DNA of 64,000 nucleotides, taken from assembly GCF_014635025.1 (NCBI RefSeq), contig NZ_BMCE01000001.1:1054001-1118000 (forward strand). The letters run 5' to 3'. The translations under genes were made by a program, and so were the position numbers. How positions within the stretch are numbered: the stretch's first letter is position 1; the number at the start of each line of letters is the position of its first letter. Source of the stretch: Fictibacillus barbaricus (GTDB lineage: Bacteria; Bacillota; Bacilli; Bacillales; Fictibacillaceae). The notes beneath the pieces were generated by a model. It saw nothing but the letters and a program-made list of their open reading frames with translations. It had not been told where the DNA came from and did not search any database. This document shows, piece by piece, positions 35,651 to 44,261 of the stretch.

Positions 35651-35698
35651 GAAGAAACTGTGTAAAAGTACGAACAAAACAGTTTCTTCTTTCATTTT
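35651..35698 (+). terminator. hairpin between regulator and PTS gene
   Basis: GAAGAAACTGT (35651-35661) pairs perfectly with ACAGTTTCTTC (35679-35689), loop of 17, then a T-rich stretch. Likely a terminator of the regulator gene, or an attenuator. Confidence 0.6.
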
Positions 35699-35741
35699 TG
35701 CTACTATAAACTCACAGCTAAAATGAAAGGGGTTACAAAAT

Positions 35742-37661
35742 ATGCTGTTGAAGAACTTAACTTCAGAATCCTTAATCAATACGAATCAATTGTTTACCTC
35801 TAAAGAAGAGGTTTTAAGGTATTTAATCAAACAGTTGGCGACAGAGGGTAAGATACAATCGGAAGAAGATTTTTATCAGACCGTCATGGAAAGAGAGTCT
35901 CTATCACCGACTGGATTTGAAGGGGGTGTCGCTATCCCTCATGGGAAATCTTCTACAGTAAAAGAAGCAGCTTTCGCGGTTGCTACCCTTCAGAAACCAA
36001 TTGGCTCCTGGGAGAGCGTCGATCCGAACAATGAAGTCGAACTAGTCTTTTTGTTAGCAATCCCAAAGAGTGAGGAGGGGTCTACACACCTTTCTCTTCT
36101 GGCTGAATTGGTGACAAGGCTGTCAAACGAAGAGTATAAAAATAGGCTGATAGAAGCAAAAAACAGCCAAGAACTTTATGAATTACTAGATGCGAAGCAA
36201 ACAGAGACTGAAACGATCACGTCACCCACAATAGATAAAACAGTGCTAGCTGTCACAGCCTGTCCAGCTGGTATCGCCCATACGTATATGGCAGCGGACG
36301 CTCTTGTAAAGGCCGGGAGAGAGTTAGGAATCCAAGTATATGTTGAAAAACAAGGTGCAAATGGAATCGAGGACCGCCATACTAAGGACCTCCTACAAAA
36401 AGCGGATGCGATCGTTTACGCTGTTGACGTAGCAGTAAAAGATGAAGAACGTTTCAATCATCTTCCTAAGATTAAAACTTCAGTCGCTAGTCCACTAAGG
36501 GATGCAAAAGGCATCCTGCAGCAAGCGTTGAAAAAAGCAGAGAATCATACAAAATCGGAATATGTAGAAACAGATGACATAAGTGATTCAAATGAAGGAA
36601 AATCAATCAAAACTGAAATCAAGGACTCGCTGTTAACGGGTATCTCTTATATCATCCCTATCATTGTGGCAGGAGGGATGACACTGGCAGCAGCTGTATT
36701 TATCGCCCAGGCTTTCGGACTACAGGAATTGTACAACCAAGAAGGCTCATGGCTTTGGCTATTAAGGCAGCTCGGGGGGACCCTTTTAGGTCAGTTGATG
36801 ATACCGATCTTAGCTGCTTATATGGCTTATTCGATCGCAGATAAGCCGGCGTTAGGACCAGGTTTTGCTGCAGGGGTCGCTGCAAACCTAATCGGAAGCG
36901 GATTCCTCGGTGGTATGCTCGGCGGGCTGTTGGCCGGTTATTTCTTGAAATACTTGAAACAAAAAGTAAAGCCAAAAGGTACGTTTGCTGGATTCGTAAG
37001 TTTCTGGTTCTATCCTGTTATCGGAACACTTGTGGTCGGTTCGATCATGTTGTTCGTCGTTGGTAAGCCGCTTGCATTCTTAAACACAGGTCTGATCGAA
37101 TGGCTGAACGGCCTGAGCGGTGCAAACGCCCTTATCCTAGGGGCCATCATCGGAGCTATGGTATCGTTCGACCTCGGCGGGCCTGTAAATAAAGCCGCGT
37201 ACACGTTCTGTATCGGTGCGATGGCGAGTGGAAACATCGTTCCATATGCCGCGTTCGCATCTGTCAAGATGGTGTCGGCATTCTCGGTAACGGGTGCAAC
37301 CATCCTTGGAAAAAAATATTTTACAAAGCAAGAACAAGAGATCGGCAAACAGACATGGTTACTTGGCTTAGCGGGTATCACGGAAGGGGCTATCCCGTTT
37401 ATGATCAATGATCCGCTTCGTGTGATCCCATCCCTTATCGCGGGATCTGCTGTAACAGGTGCCATCGTGGCATACGCTAACATCGGGCTGGATGTACCCG
37501 GGGCAGGAATTTTCTCACTTGCTCTTTTAAAAGGACAACCTCTACTAACTGCAGCAAGTATCTGGCTAGGAGCCGCTTTAGTCGGTGCAGTCATCTCGAT
37601 GGTCTTATTGATTGTGACACGTAGGAACAAACTGAACAAAGCCGGACAAAAAGAAGCATAA
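35742..37661 (+). CDS. mngA: PTS EIIABC, fructose family, mannosylglycerate-type
   Basis: 639 residues. EIIA (1-150) has phosphorylatable His67 in 'GGVAIPHGKS'; EIIB (165-265) has Cys174 in 'VTACPAGIAHTYMAA'; EIIC (about 295-630) is a multi-helix channel ('ADKPALGPGFAAGVAANLIGSGFLGGMLGGLLAGY'). The domain order A-B-C is that of the fructose/2-O-alpha-mannosylglycerate class. The substrate assignment rests on the next gene, an MngB-type mannosidase. AAAGGGG precedes the start. Membrane protein importing and phosphorylating its sugar. Confidence 0.85.
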   Translation: MLLKNLTSESLINTNQLFTSKEEVLRYLIKQLATEGKIQSEEDFYQTVMERESLSPTGFEGGVAIPHGKSSTVKEAAFAVATLQKPIGSWESVDPNNEVELVFLLAIPKSEEGSTHLSLLAELVTRLSNEEYKNRLIEAKNSQELYELLDAKQTETETITSPTIDKTVLAVTACPAGIAHTYMAADALVKAGRELGIQVYVEKQGANGIEDRHTKDLLQKADAIVYAVDVAVKDEERFNHLPKIKTSVASPLRDAKGILQQALKKAENHTKSEYVETDDISDSNEGKSIKTEIKDSLLTGISYIIPIIVAGGMTLAAAVFIAQAFGLQELYNQEGSWLWLLRQLGGTLLGQLMIPILAAYMAYSIADKPALGPGFAAGVAANLIGSGFLGGMLGGLLAGYFLKYLKQKVKPKGTFAGFVSFWFYPVIGTLVVGSIMLFVVGKPLAFLNTGLIEWLNGLSGANALILGAIIGAMVSFDLGGPVNKAAYTFCIGAMASGNIVPYAAFASVKMVSAFSVTGATILGKKYFTKQEQEIGKQTWLLGLAGITEGAIPFMINDPLRVIPSLIAGSAVTGAIVAYANIGLDVPGAGIFSLALLKGQPLLTAASIWLGAALVGAVISMVLLIVTRRNKLNKAGQKEA

Positions 37662-37677
37662 GATTGGAGAGAATTGA

Positions 37678-40278
37678 ATGAAAAACGTTCATATTGTACC
37701 CCATATGCACTGGGACAGAGAATGGTACTTTTCAACGGAAGAATCCAGAATACTATTGGTAAACAATATGGAAGAGATCATGGAGATGCTCGAGAACAAT
37801 CCCGAATATCCTTACTATGTACTCGACGGCCAGACATCTATTCTGGAGGACTACTTCGCCGTTAAGCCTGAGAACAAGGACCGAGTGAAGAAACTCGTAC
37901 AGGATGGCCGGTTGATTATTGGTCCATGGTATACGCAGACAGACGAGATGGTCGTTGGAGGAGAGTCCATCGTTCGTAATCTTTTATACGGAATAAAAGA
38001 TAGTGAAGAGTTTGGTGATTATATGAGAATCGGCTACCTTCCGGATTCATTTGGACAATCCGCCCAGATGCCTATGATCCTAAACGGGTTCGACATTACG
38101 TACTCCATCTTCTGGCGTGGGACATCGGAGCGCCATGGTACGGACAAGACAGAGTTCTATTGGAGAACAGACGACGGCTCCAAGGTACTTGTTCAGTTGT
38201 TCCCGCTAGGCTACGCGATAGGGAAGTATCTCCCAGAGGATGAGGAGGCACTCCAAAAGCGCATCGATAAGTATTTCACTGTTCTTGATCGTGGTGCGAC
38301 AACTGATCATATCATTTTACCGAACGGGCATGATCAGATGCCGATCCAAAAGAACATCTTTACAGTGATGGAGAAGCTAAAGAAACTATACCCTGACCGG
38401 GAATTCTTCTTAAGCAAATATGAGAACGTCTTCAGTGAACTTGAAAAACAAGGTGATCTCGCAACATTGGAAGGTGAGTTTCTGGATGGAAAGTACATGC
38501 GTGTCCACCGCAGTATCTATTCGACTCGTATGGATATCAAAGCCGCGAACACGAGGATAGAGAACAAGATCACAAATATTCTTGAACCGCTGGCTTCTCT
38601 TGCATATAGCTTAGGTTTTGAATACCACCATGGGCTGATTGAGCTGATCTGGAAAGAGATCATGAAGAATCATGCACATGATAGCATCGGCTGCTGTTGT
38701 TCCGATAAGGTTCACCGAGAAATAGCCAACCGCTTCTTTTTAGCTGAGGAAAAAGTGGACCAGCTGATCGAATTCTACAAACGAAAAATCGTTGACAGTA
38801 TGGATACCGAAAAACAACATGACCGTTTAACGGCGTTTAACCTGCTACCGTACGAACGTACAGAAGTGATCACGACGAATGTAATGACGAAGTTGAAATC
38901 CTTTAAACTGGTCGATAAGGATTCAAACGAGATCGATTATGAGATCTTAAAGAGTGAGGTAACAGATCCAGGTTTGATCGACCGTCAGATCGTTCATTAC
39001 GGCAACTACGACCCGTTTATTAAATACACGATCCAGTTAAAAGACACTCTGCCATCAATGGGGTATAAAACTTATTTTGTTGTAGAAAGTGACAAAGTGG
39101 TTCCGCATTCTTTGGTAACAGCAGACCAGGTAGTGACCGATTATTACGATATCACTATAAATCCGAATGGCACACTGAACATCTTCGATAAAAAAATAAA
39201 CAAGCGTTTTGAGAATGTACTCCTTCTAGAAAACGGAGGGGATGATGGAGATGAGTACGATTTCTCTCCATTACAGAATGAAGAGTTGATCTACAGTGAA
39301 AGCGTAGTTGCGAAGTCAGAGATCCGCAAGAACCGTTATGGAGCAACGATTGATATCCAATACAGGCTGGCTGTTCCAGCTGATCTTGAGCAACGAAAAA
39401 CAAAGGTGATTGATAGTCATGTAGATATTCACATCGTTGTTACTGTTCATAACCATAAGCCGATAATCGAAGTAGAATTCAAGTTGAATAATTTGGCGAA
39501 AGACCATCGTCTAAGAGCATTGATACCAACTGGCATCGCATCAAAGTTCTCTATCTCTGATAACCAATTCGGAATGATAAAACGTGATGTGATCGATCCT
39601 GCTATCCATGTTTGGGAAAGAGAAGATTGGGACGAGCGTCCGGATCCGATCTATCCGATGCTGAGCTTTGTTGGGTTGTCGGACGATAATTACGGAGTCA
39701 GTGTGTTAACAAACAGCACAAGAGAGTATGAGATTGTAGGGGACAAATTTGACACCATTGCTATTACGCTCTTTAGAAGCATCGGTTTTCTAGGTAAGGA
39801 AGAGATGCTCAGACGACCTGGCCGTCCGTCAGGAATAAAGTTGCCAACTCCAGATTCTCAAATGTTGGGTGAGCTGAACATAAACTTCGCCATAACAACA
39901 GATTCTAAGCAAACGAACGTAGCTCGGACTGCTAAAGAGTATCTAACGCCAGTGGTTACCTATAATAAGATTCCACATGATGCGATGAAACTGAACAAAG
40001 CTGATGTTACGACACCTTTGGAGTTTAGTTTCTTCCAAGAGGTTCACCCGAATGTTGTCCTGAGCACGTTAAAAAAGGCAGAAAAAGATAACCGATTCGT
40101 GCTCAGGTTCTATAATCCAACCGAAAAAATAGAAAATACCGGGTATTCTTTCAACCGAGAAATCACTTGCGCTTCGGTCGTCAACCTTAACGAGCGTATA
40201 GTGGAAGACTTATCTATAGAGGATAATAGAGTTCAAATAGAAGTTCAGCCCAACCAAGTGAAATCAATTCTGTTTTAA
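37678..40278 (+). CDS. mngB: alpha-mannosidase, GH38, MngB-type
   Basis: 866 residues. 'VPHMHWDREWYF' gives the zinc ligands His11 and Asp13; 'IGYLPDSFGQSAQMP' contains the catalytic nucleophile Asp123; 'FWRGTSERHGTDKTEF' and 'KNHAHDSIGCCCSDKVHREI' are GH38 blocks. It resembles E. coli MngB over the whole N-terminal half as I recall it. MngB releases mannose 6-phosphate and glycerate from imported mannosylglycerate 6-phosphate in the cytoplasm. Separated by 16 bases from mngA, so co-transcribed. Confidence 0.92.
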   Translation: MKNVHIVPHMHWDREWYFSTEESRILLVNNMEEIMEMLENNPEYPYYVLDGQTSILEDYFAVKPENKDRVKKLVQDGRLIIGPWYTQTDEMVVGGESIVRNLLYGIKDSEEFGDYMRIGYLPDSFGQSAQMPMILNGFDITYSIFWRGTSERHGTDKTEFYWRTDDGSKVLVQLFPLGYAIGKYLPEDEEALQKRIDKYFTVLDRGATTDHIILPNGHDQMPIQKNIFTVMEKLKKLYPDREFFLSKYENVFSELEKQGDLATLEGEFLDGKYMRVHRSIYSTRMDIKAANTRIENKITNILEPLASLAYSLGFEYHHGLIELIWKEIMKNHAHDSIGCCCSDKVHREIANRFFLAEEKVDQLIEFYKRKIVDSMDTEKQHDRLTAFNLLPYERTEVITTNVMTKLKSFKLVDKDSNEIDYEILKSEVTDPGLIDRQIVHYGNYDPFIKYTIQLKDTLPSMGYKTYFVVESDKVVPHSLVTADQVVTDYYDITINPNGTLNIFDKKINKRFENVLLLENGGDDGDEYDFSPLQNEELIYSESVVAKSEIRKNRYGATIDIQYRLAVPADLEQRKTKVIDSHVDIHIVVTVHNHKPIIEVEFKLNNLAKDHRLRALIPTGIASKFSISDNQFGMIKRDVIDPAIHVWEREDWDERPDPIYPMLSFVGLSDDNYGVSVLTNSTREYEIVGDKFDTIAITLFRSIGFLGKEEMLRRPGRPSGIKLPTPDSQMLGELNINFAITTDSKQTNVARTAKEYLTPVVTYNKIPHDAMKLNKADVTTPLEFSFFQEVHPNVVLSTLKKAEKDNRFVLRFYNPTEKIENTGYSFNREITCASVVNLNERIVEDLSIEDNRVQIEVQPNQVKSILF

Positions 40279-40288
40279 CCAAAATAAG

Positions 40289-40316
40289 AAAAAGACACTT
40301 CATTAGTGTCTTTTTT
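40289..40316. terminator. bidirectional intrinsic terminator
   Basis: AAAGACACT (40291-40299) pairs with AGTGTCTTT (40305-40313), loop of five, with A-run and T-run. It separates mngB and the convergent hpt gene. Confidence 0.85.
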
Positions 40317-40337
40317 CTATTGGCAAAAGGTTTACTT

Positions 40338-40865
40338 CTATTCCTCTTTCATGGTAGAAATATAAGGCAGATTTCGGTAACTCTCTGCATAGTCAATGCC
40401 ATAACCCACTATAAATTGATCCGGTATCACAAACCCTACATAATCTGCTTTAAGATCAACCTTTCGGCGCTCAGGCTTGTCCAACAGTGTACAGATCTTC
40501 ATGGACTTTGGTTGGTGAAGCTTGAAATGCTCTCTCAAGAAGGAAAGTGTTAGACCCGAATCGATGATATCTTCCACTATAACAACATGCTTATCTGTTA
40601 TATTGATATCGATATCTTTTAAAAGACGAACTTTCCCGGTGGTTTCGGTCTGATTGCCGTAACTTGAAGCCACCACGAAATCAACTGTAACTTTTCTTTT
40701 CAGTTCTCTGATCAAGTCTGCCGCAAAGACAAAGGCCCCTTTAAGTACAACGATGAGCACAATCGATTCATCTTGGAAATCCTCACGCATTTGTAGACCG
40801 ATCTCTTTTACTTTTTGCTGCAGCTCTTCTTCTGTTATTAAAACACTATCCAGTGTGTAAGCCAT
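40338..40865 (-). CDS. hpt: hypoxanthine phosphoribosyltransferase
   Basis: 175 residues. PRPP-binding motif 'HVVIVEDIIDSGLTLSFL', upstream 'VLKGAFVFAADLIREL' and flexible-loop region 'VASSYGNQTETTGKVRLLKDID', C-terminal 'DYVGFVIPDQFIVGYGIDYAESYRNLPYI'. It makes IMP or GMP from hypoxanthine or guanine plus PRPP. It stands alone here, outside the usual tilS-hprT-ftsH neighbourhood, so it may be a second copy. GAGGAGGAC precedes the ATG. Confidence 0.92.
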   Translation of the reverse strand: MAYTLDSVLITEEELQQKVKEIGLQMREDFQDESIVLIVVLKGAFVFAADLIRELKRKVTVDFVVASSYGNQTETTGKVRLLKDIDINITDKHVVIVEDIIDSGLTLSFLREHFKLHQPKSMKICTLLDKPERRKVDLKADYVGFVIPDQFIVGYGIDYAESYRNLPYISTMKEE

Positions 40866-41112
40866 TTTCTTGTCCTCCTCTTACATATTGTTTCAATTTT
40901 TAAAAAAAAAATTAGTTTAAGATACATTCATACTAAAGCATAGCATAAAAGAAGAGTGTGAAGGTTAAGTCCAACAGCTACTGCGTTTTTTTCTAATTTT
41001 ATAACATAATCACCATAAACCCTTGAGAATTAATTGAAGAGTGAACAAGTGGTCTATTTATTCGTAATATTCGTATCATATAAAAGAAATAAAACGAATG
41101 TGAGGTGGATAA

Positions 41113-42102
41113 ATGAAAGCAATTGTGTACACAAAGTACGGCACCCCTGACGTTCTTCAACTAAAAGAGGTAGTAAAACCTATTCCTAAAAAAAATGAAA
41201 TTTTAGTAAAAGTAAAAGCGACAACCGTAACAATAGCAGATATTCGGTCACGAAGTTTTACAGTTCCTTCCACTTTTTGGCTGCCTGCCCGAATTAAACT
41301 TGGTTTCAGACAACCCAAAAAAGAGATATTAGGGATGGAGTTAGCTGGAGAAGTTGAGTCGGTTGGGAAAGAAGTCAAAAGGTTTAAGGAAGGTGACCAG
41401 GTTTTTGCAGCATCTCTGGCTGGTTTTGGTGCATACGCCGAGTATAAGTGTTTGCCGGAAGATGGACCAGTATCTATTAAACCTTCCAATATCACATATG
41501 CAGAAGCCGCTGCCATTCCAATTGGAGCACGTACAGCATTGTATTTTCTTAGAAAAGCTAATATTCATAACGGCAAAAGGGTTCTAGTTTATGGTGCTTC
41601 AGGCAGTGTAGGAAGTTATGCAGTTCAGCTTGCCAAGTATTTCGGTGCAAACGTTACAGGGGTATGCAGTACAACGAATTTGGAATTGGTAAAATCTCTG
41701 GGAGCCGACAAGGTAATTGATTATACAGCAGAAGATTTTTCTAAGACCATCGAGACTTATGATGTCATCTTTGAAGCTGTAAACAAGAGTTCCTTTTCAG
41801 ATTGTATGAAAGTGTTAAAGAAGGACGGTACTTATATAAATGTTACTGAACCGTTACCAAGTGTTCAAATGATGATGACTAAATTGACAACCGCCAAGAA
41901 TTTATTATTAAGCCGAAATTCACCCGAAACCCCAGAAGCACTAGTCTTCCTTAAAGAACTTGTTGAGAGGGGGAAATTAAAAGTGGTCATCGATAGATAC
42001 TATGAGTTTGAAGAGATAGTTGAAGCTCATAGATATGTCGAGAAAGGACATAAGAAGGGGAATGTCATCATAAATGTGGAACATAAAAACAAATCCTCAT
42101 AA
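41113..42102 (+). CDS. zinc-independent medium-chain alcohol dehydrogenase/quinone oxidoreductase
   Basis: 329 residues. GroES-like N-terminal domain ('[28 protein letters not shown]') and a Rossmann domain with nucleotide motif '[28 protein letters not shown]' (about 155-185). It lacks the Cys/His zinc ligands of classical alcohol dehydrogenases, so belongs with NADPH-dependent quinone reductase-like enzymes. The substrate is unknown. GTGAGGTGG supports the start. Monocistronic. Confidence 0.87.
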   Translation: MKAIVYTKYGTPDVLQLKEVVKPIPKKNEILVKVKATTVTIADIRSRSFTVPSTFWLPARIKLGFRQPKKEILGMELAGEVESVGKEVKRFKEGDQVFAASLAGFGAYAEYKCLPEDGPVSIKPSNITYAEAAAIPIGARTALYFLRKANIHNGKRVLVYGASGSVGSYAVQLAKYFGANVTGVCSTTNLELVKSLGADKVIDYTAEDFSKTIETYDVIFEAVNKSSFSDCMKVLKKDGTYINVTEPLPSVQMMMTKLTTAKNLLLSRNSPETPEALVFLKELVERGKLKVVIDRYYEFEEIVEAHRYVEKGHKKGNVIINVEHKNKSS

Positions 42103-42349
42103 AAGAAGCACTTAAATCCAGACCTTTGGTGAAATTTTTATAAGAAACTTTCTTTAATATTACCTTTGAGATTCATATTCTTACCCATCTTGTTATTTAC
42201 ACTTTTTTTCAAATATGAAAATGGTAAAACGTAGAATTCAGGAGGTTACTAGAAAAATTTCACATAATACGAAAAACAGGATAACGGATCTATTTCTATA
42301 AGCTATTTAGTTAATGCTCCTGTATGATCGTCAGGTCATAGGGTGAAAA
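42103..42349. other. intergenic region, no supported gene
   Basis: AT-rich. A CAGGAGG near 42240 looks like a ribosome site but has no open frame after it. No promoter or hairpin stands out. Confidence 0.35.
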
Positions 42350-42541
42350 ATGAATAAGATAAAAAACGCTCAGAAAGGGATATCAGAGCGTTTTCATGTT
42401 AATTATCTATCCAATTATGGTGCTTATGCCCAAAGGCATGCGGATTATGAAATCCTCCACGAAATAAGAGCGGTTGAACGGGATTTTCTATATTATGTTA
42501 TAAACCATCCATCTCAGTTTTTGAACATAATTAAGACGTAA
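42350..42541 (+). CDS. possible small protein, 63 residues
   Basis: An open frame with GGGTG just upstream of the ATG; composition looks protein-like ('YAQRHADYEILHEIRAVERDFLYYVINHPSQF'), with no membrane segment. Against it: codons 4-16 contain a terminator-like inverted repeat, AAAACGCTC with GAGCGTTTT, which is unusual inside a gene. I recognise no family. It converges on the next gene. It could be real or a chance frame. Confidence 0.35.
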   Translation: MNKIKNAQKGISERFHVNYLSNYGAYAQRHADYEILHEIRAVERDFLYYVINHPSQFLNIIKT

Positions 42542-42567
42542 CACATTTCAGAGTCCGTTTAACAAGA

Positions 42568-42915
42568 TTAATATGGATATGCATAAGGAGGATAGTAACC
42601 TGACGGGTAGTAATATGGATAATACGGATAGTAGTATGGATAATAAAATAATCTTCTTATAAACGGAAAAGGAAACCGTCTTCGGCGAAATCTTCGGAAC
42701 CTTGGCCGATGCCTGTCATCATAATCATCATCACCATTAAAGTCACCAAAATATTGACGTTCTTCTCTAGTCATCTCTTCAGCGACCATCATAGTTACTC
42801 CTTGGTCATCTGTACTTTCTATGATGCCATCAATCGTTTGTCCATCTGTGGTTTCAAGTAGCATATGGCTGCCTATATGTTTTTTACATTCGTCCTGCAT
42901 ATTTCTTTCATCCAT
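42568..42915 (-). CDS. Tyr/Pro-rich spore-type protein with Sm-like N-terminus
   Basis: 115 residues in three parts: a ~50-residue N-terminal part ('HIGSHMLLETTDGQTIDGIIESTDDQGVTMMV') that looks like a small Sm-type beta barrel; an acidic then Arg-rich linker ('RRFRRRRFPFPF'); and a Tyr/Pro-rich tail with repeated Y-Y-P-Y. Such tails occur in spore coat and morphogenetic proteins and can be cross-linked. Spore role inferred from composition. Start supported by AAGGAGTGAG. Confidence 0.7.
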   Translation of the reverse strand: MDERNMQDECKKHIGSHMLLETTDGQTIDGIIESTDDQGVTMMVAEEMTREERQYFGDFNGDDDYDDRHRPRFRRFRRRRFPFPFIRRLFYYPYYYPYYPYYYPSGYYPPYAYPY

Positions 42916-43121
42916 CGAATCTCACTCCTTTTTATAAACTTAGGTAGAAACAAAATCATTATATCCGGCTAATTCAAAAAAGGTGCGAGTCCAAAGCTTA
43001 CAAAAAGAAGACAGTTGTACCGACGAACAGATTTATACAATAAATAGAGACTAATAGGCATGAGCCCAAGATATTAACAATACATTAAAAAGGAGACTGA
43101 TTACGATTGCGAGGGGATACA

Positions 43122-43916
43122 ATGGCAGATCCTATTGTGGCAAGGTCATTAGATGAAATTAGATTTTGGTCTAGGATTATGAAAGAACATGCTCTATTTC
43201 TAAGCTTAGGTTTCACTTATGAACAGAAGCAGTTGATCGATGAAGCACGCCAGTTTATCACCATGTTTGAAAGGATAGAGGAAAAGTTATCTACATTTAC
43301 AGTAAACTCAGATTTACGCCAAGTTCAAGCTTTTAATACAGAAGTTTACCAAGCAGTAGCTGCTATATGGAGCTATAAACGAAAAGTATTAGGCCTGACT
43401 TTACGCTGTCAGATTCGTCACAATAATTTTCCTTTATTAGTTGACCATATCAGCAGAGAAGCTGCCTATTTTGCTAACCGATTAAAAGAACTGAATGAAG
43501 GAATATTAACACCAAAACCTGATGATGTGATTGAGGAGAATGTATTCTTTTTAAGAATTATGGCGGATCATGCAAAATTTATTGGACATCTCTTAGATCC
43601 TTCTGAAAGGAAGTTAGTGGAACAGGCAAGAGAGTTCAGTCATGATTTTGACCAACTTTTATTTCAAGCCATTGATTTGGATTCCATGCGTCCTCAATCC
43701 GAAACAAAACCAATTCTTAGTCAATTCTTAGACCAGAATAAAGTTTCAGTTGTCTCTTTAAGGGATTTTAAGAAAACAGCGAGAGAGCTAATAGAAGCAT
43801 GTCGTATTAAGAGTAATATCCATCCTCTATTAGCAGACCATACCTTTAGAGAAGCTGAAAGGTTCTTAGAAATCATAGATTTATTTGAGGCTAATCTCAA
43901 TAGAAAACAAAGTTAA
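43122..43916 (+). CDS. DUF2935 protein
   Basis: 264 residues, two similar halves. Each begins with a helix holding conserved acidic and His residues: 'LDEIRFWSRIMKEHALFLSLGF' and 'IEENVFFLRIMADHAKFIGHLL'. Each continues to 'LVDHISREAAYF' and 'LLADHTFREAERF'. The repeated Glu/His pattern suggests a four-helix bundle that binds metal (DUF2935, PF11155). Function unknown; common in spore-formers. The ATG at 43122 has GAGG seven bases away; a TTG at 43107 with its own GGAGA is an alternative. Confidence 0.8.
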   Translation: MADPIVARSLDEIRFWSRIMKEHALFLSLGFTYEQKQLIDEARQFITMFERIEEKLSTFTVNSDLRQVQAFNTEVYQAVAAIWSYKRKVLGLTLRCQIRHNNFPLLVDHISREAAYFANRLKELNEGILTPKPDDVIEENVFFLRIMADHAKFIGHLLDPSERKLVEQAREFSHDFDQLLFQAIDLDSMRPQSETKPILSQFLDQNKVSVVSLRDFKKTARELIEACRIKSNIHPLLADHTFREAERFLEIIDLFEANLNRKQS

Positions 43917-44132
43917 TAAGAAAAATGAGCACTTCAAGCTCCTGATCCAACCTTCTGGTTTTATAGCCGGGGGTTTTTTTATTCCATTAAAAAGTTATTT
44001 GTGATTTGGAAGAAAATTTTTTCATTTGGTGTTGGAGAATATAACTTTTGTACTATGTAACTAATTCATTCGTTGAATGGTTTTTTTTATGAAAAGTTGT
44101 CATAATTATGCTCAACCTATGTCATTAGGTTT

Positions 44133-44178
44133 GACCCATCATTGGCTAGTGGCTACCCCATTCGGCCAGTGATGGGTC
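44133..44178 (+). other. long stable hairpin in intergenic DNA
   Basis: GACCCATCATTGGC (44133-44146) pairs along its full length with GCCAGTGATGGGTC-type sequence (44165-44178), one G-U, loop of 18. A T-rich stretch (TTGTTGTGTTTTT) follows. It stands ~80 bases before the sensor kinase gene and ~215 bases after the previous gene. It could be a terminator, small RNA or leader element. Confidence 0.6.
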
Positions 44179-44261
44179 TTGTTGTGTTTTTAATGCTTTC
44201 AAGCTAAAATTAAATTACTTTATATTAACTGAAAATTTTTATAATTTGGGAAGTGAAGCTG

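Noticed and set aside
37010-37735. 241-codon minus-strand frame
   Set aside because: Antisense to the PTS EIIC domain and mngB start; a shadow caused by codon composition.
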